Shown in pieces: positions 63,238 through 64,000 of a DNA stretch of 64,000 nt. The position numbers and the translations under genes are program-made. Positions within the stretch are counted from its first letter, which is position 1, and each line of letters opens with the position of its first letter. The notes under the pieces were generated by a model, which was not told the origin of the DNA, ran no database searches, and was given only the letters and a program-made list of their open reading frames with translations. Source of the DNA: Motacilla alba alba (Eukaryota; Chordata; Aves; Passeriformes; Motacillidae); assembly GCF_015832195.1 (NCBI RefSeq), contig NC_052019.1, positions 45,077,016-45,141,015 on the forward strand. The letters are read 5' to 3'.

Positions 63238-64000
63238 CTATCTTATAGCCGTTTTATTTTACTATTTTCAGTGAAGTTTTTCTACAAGTAAATTCAGAAG
63301 GACATCTCCAGATTTTCAGTTTGTCATTACATTACCCTCTGTGGTTTAACATAAAATATACAGGTGACTTGTATGTGTTTTCAATACCCATATAGAGTTC
63401 TGTTATTGGAAGAAGAAGTCTGCCCGTATTTGTATTGCTACTCTTTTGTTTGTCTCTCACAGGCCTTCCAAACACCTGCTGCTGCAGTGAAAATGGTGTG
63501 AGCAGCATATGCATGGCTTAAACCAAGTTCTCACAGGCTACAGAAAGAGGGAAATTTGCTGTGCTGTACAGTCATTTTTTCTTTGGCTTTGCCCTCTGTA
63601 ACTGGTCATAATTTCCTTCCTGAAGCTCTGTCCTCCATCTGTCACTACTTTTTACATGAGATGGTTGTCTTTGCTTTTGTGCTGGGGCTGTACTGTACCA
63701 CCGCAGAGTGGTGAGCCATTGCCAGCTGCCCAAAAGGCTGAGGCTTGCCATGTGCCTTCATTGCTCTCTGTCAGTGATAGCTGTGCTGAAGCATGAGCCT
63801 CCACAGCACTCCCCTTTCCTGAGATGAGGGAAGCATGCAGCTGACTTAGAACATGGAGCCCTGTCATGACTGGTAATAGTGGGAAAGAAGTGACTGACTG
63901 TGAGACACTAAGCTGTAAAACAGTCTGGCAGGTGGTGCCACCAAACTGACCCCCTTTTTTACAGGAAAAAAAATTGTTTTCTCCATTTCTATAAGCTAGG
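63238..64000. other. Noncoding DNA to the window edge
   Basis: No gene or repeat is recognised. The last 400 bases are moderately GC-rich and cross a featureless 71-codon minus-strand frame (63652-63867). Confidence 0.55.

Overview
This window looks like vertebrate, almost certainly bird, nuclear DNA. It is AT-rich, CpG-poor and sparse in interspersed repeats. The recognisable mobile elements are avian in type: two CR1 LINE 3' ends (19982-20191 on the minus strand, 60010-60205 on the plus strand) and two solo-LTR-like sequences of the endogenous-retrovirus kind common in bird genomes (30818-31269 and 47490-47904). Nothing bacterial or phage-like was seen: no operons, no ribosome-binding-site spacing, no CRISPR array, no dense coding.

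I found no protein-coding gene that I can support. Every open frame is short, has no family I recognise, and lacks a convincing series of exons with splice sites. The longest (27471-28007, plus strand, 178 codons, GTG at its first position) is recorded as an unexplained open frame, not as a gene. The window is best read as a gene desert or the inside of a very long intron.

Layout. 1-8860: mostly unique DNA with a hairpin at 158-193, a poly(A) tract near 3.2 kb, a purine repeat near 4.2 kb, and a slightly CpG-richer stretch at 7861-8140. 8865-9060: a dense regulatory-looking patch with two abutting dyads and a homeodomain-type palindrome. 9.3-20 kb: short tandem repeats, a hairpin resembling a MITE relic (9588-9645), further hairpins and an exact 31-bp tandem duplication (18528-18589). 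20-31.6 kb: CR1 relic, T31 tract, the longest open frame, a perfect 18-bp palindrome, an LTR and a 25-bp minisatellite. 32-46 kb: AT-rich unique DNA with hairpins and regulatory-looking patches (36290-36730, 39500-40140, 45800-46000). 46475-46541: two abutting perfect hairpins (11-bp and 18-bp stems), the strongest unexplained structure here. 47.5-60 kb: a second LTR, then unique DNA with regulatory-looking patches at 54860-55050, 56120-56660 and 57040-57210. 60-64 kb: CR1 3' end and a near-perfect 31-bp palindrome at 63207-63237.

If the window has a function it is probably cis-regulatory. Several patches combine retained CpGs in AT-rich DNA, homeodomain or forkhead-type cores and short dyads, as conserved noncoding elements near developmental genes often do. 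That is inference from composition and motifs; no alignment could be run. I found no new multi-gene system.
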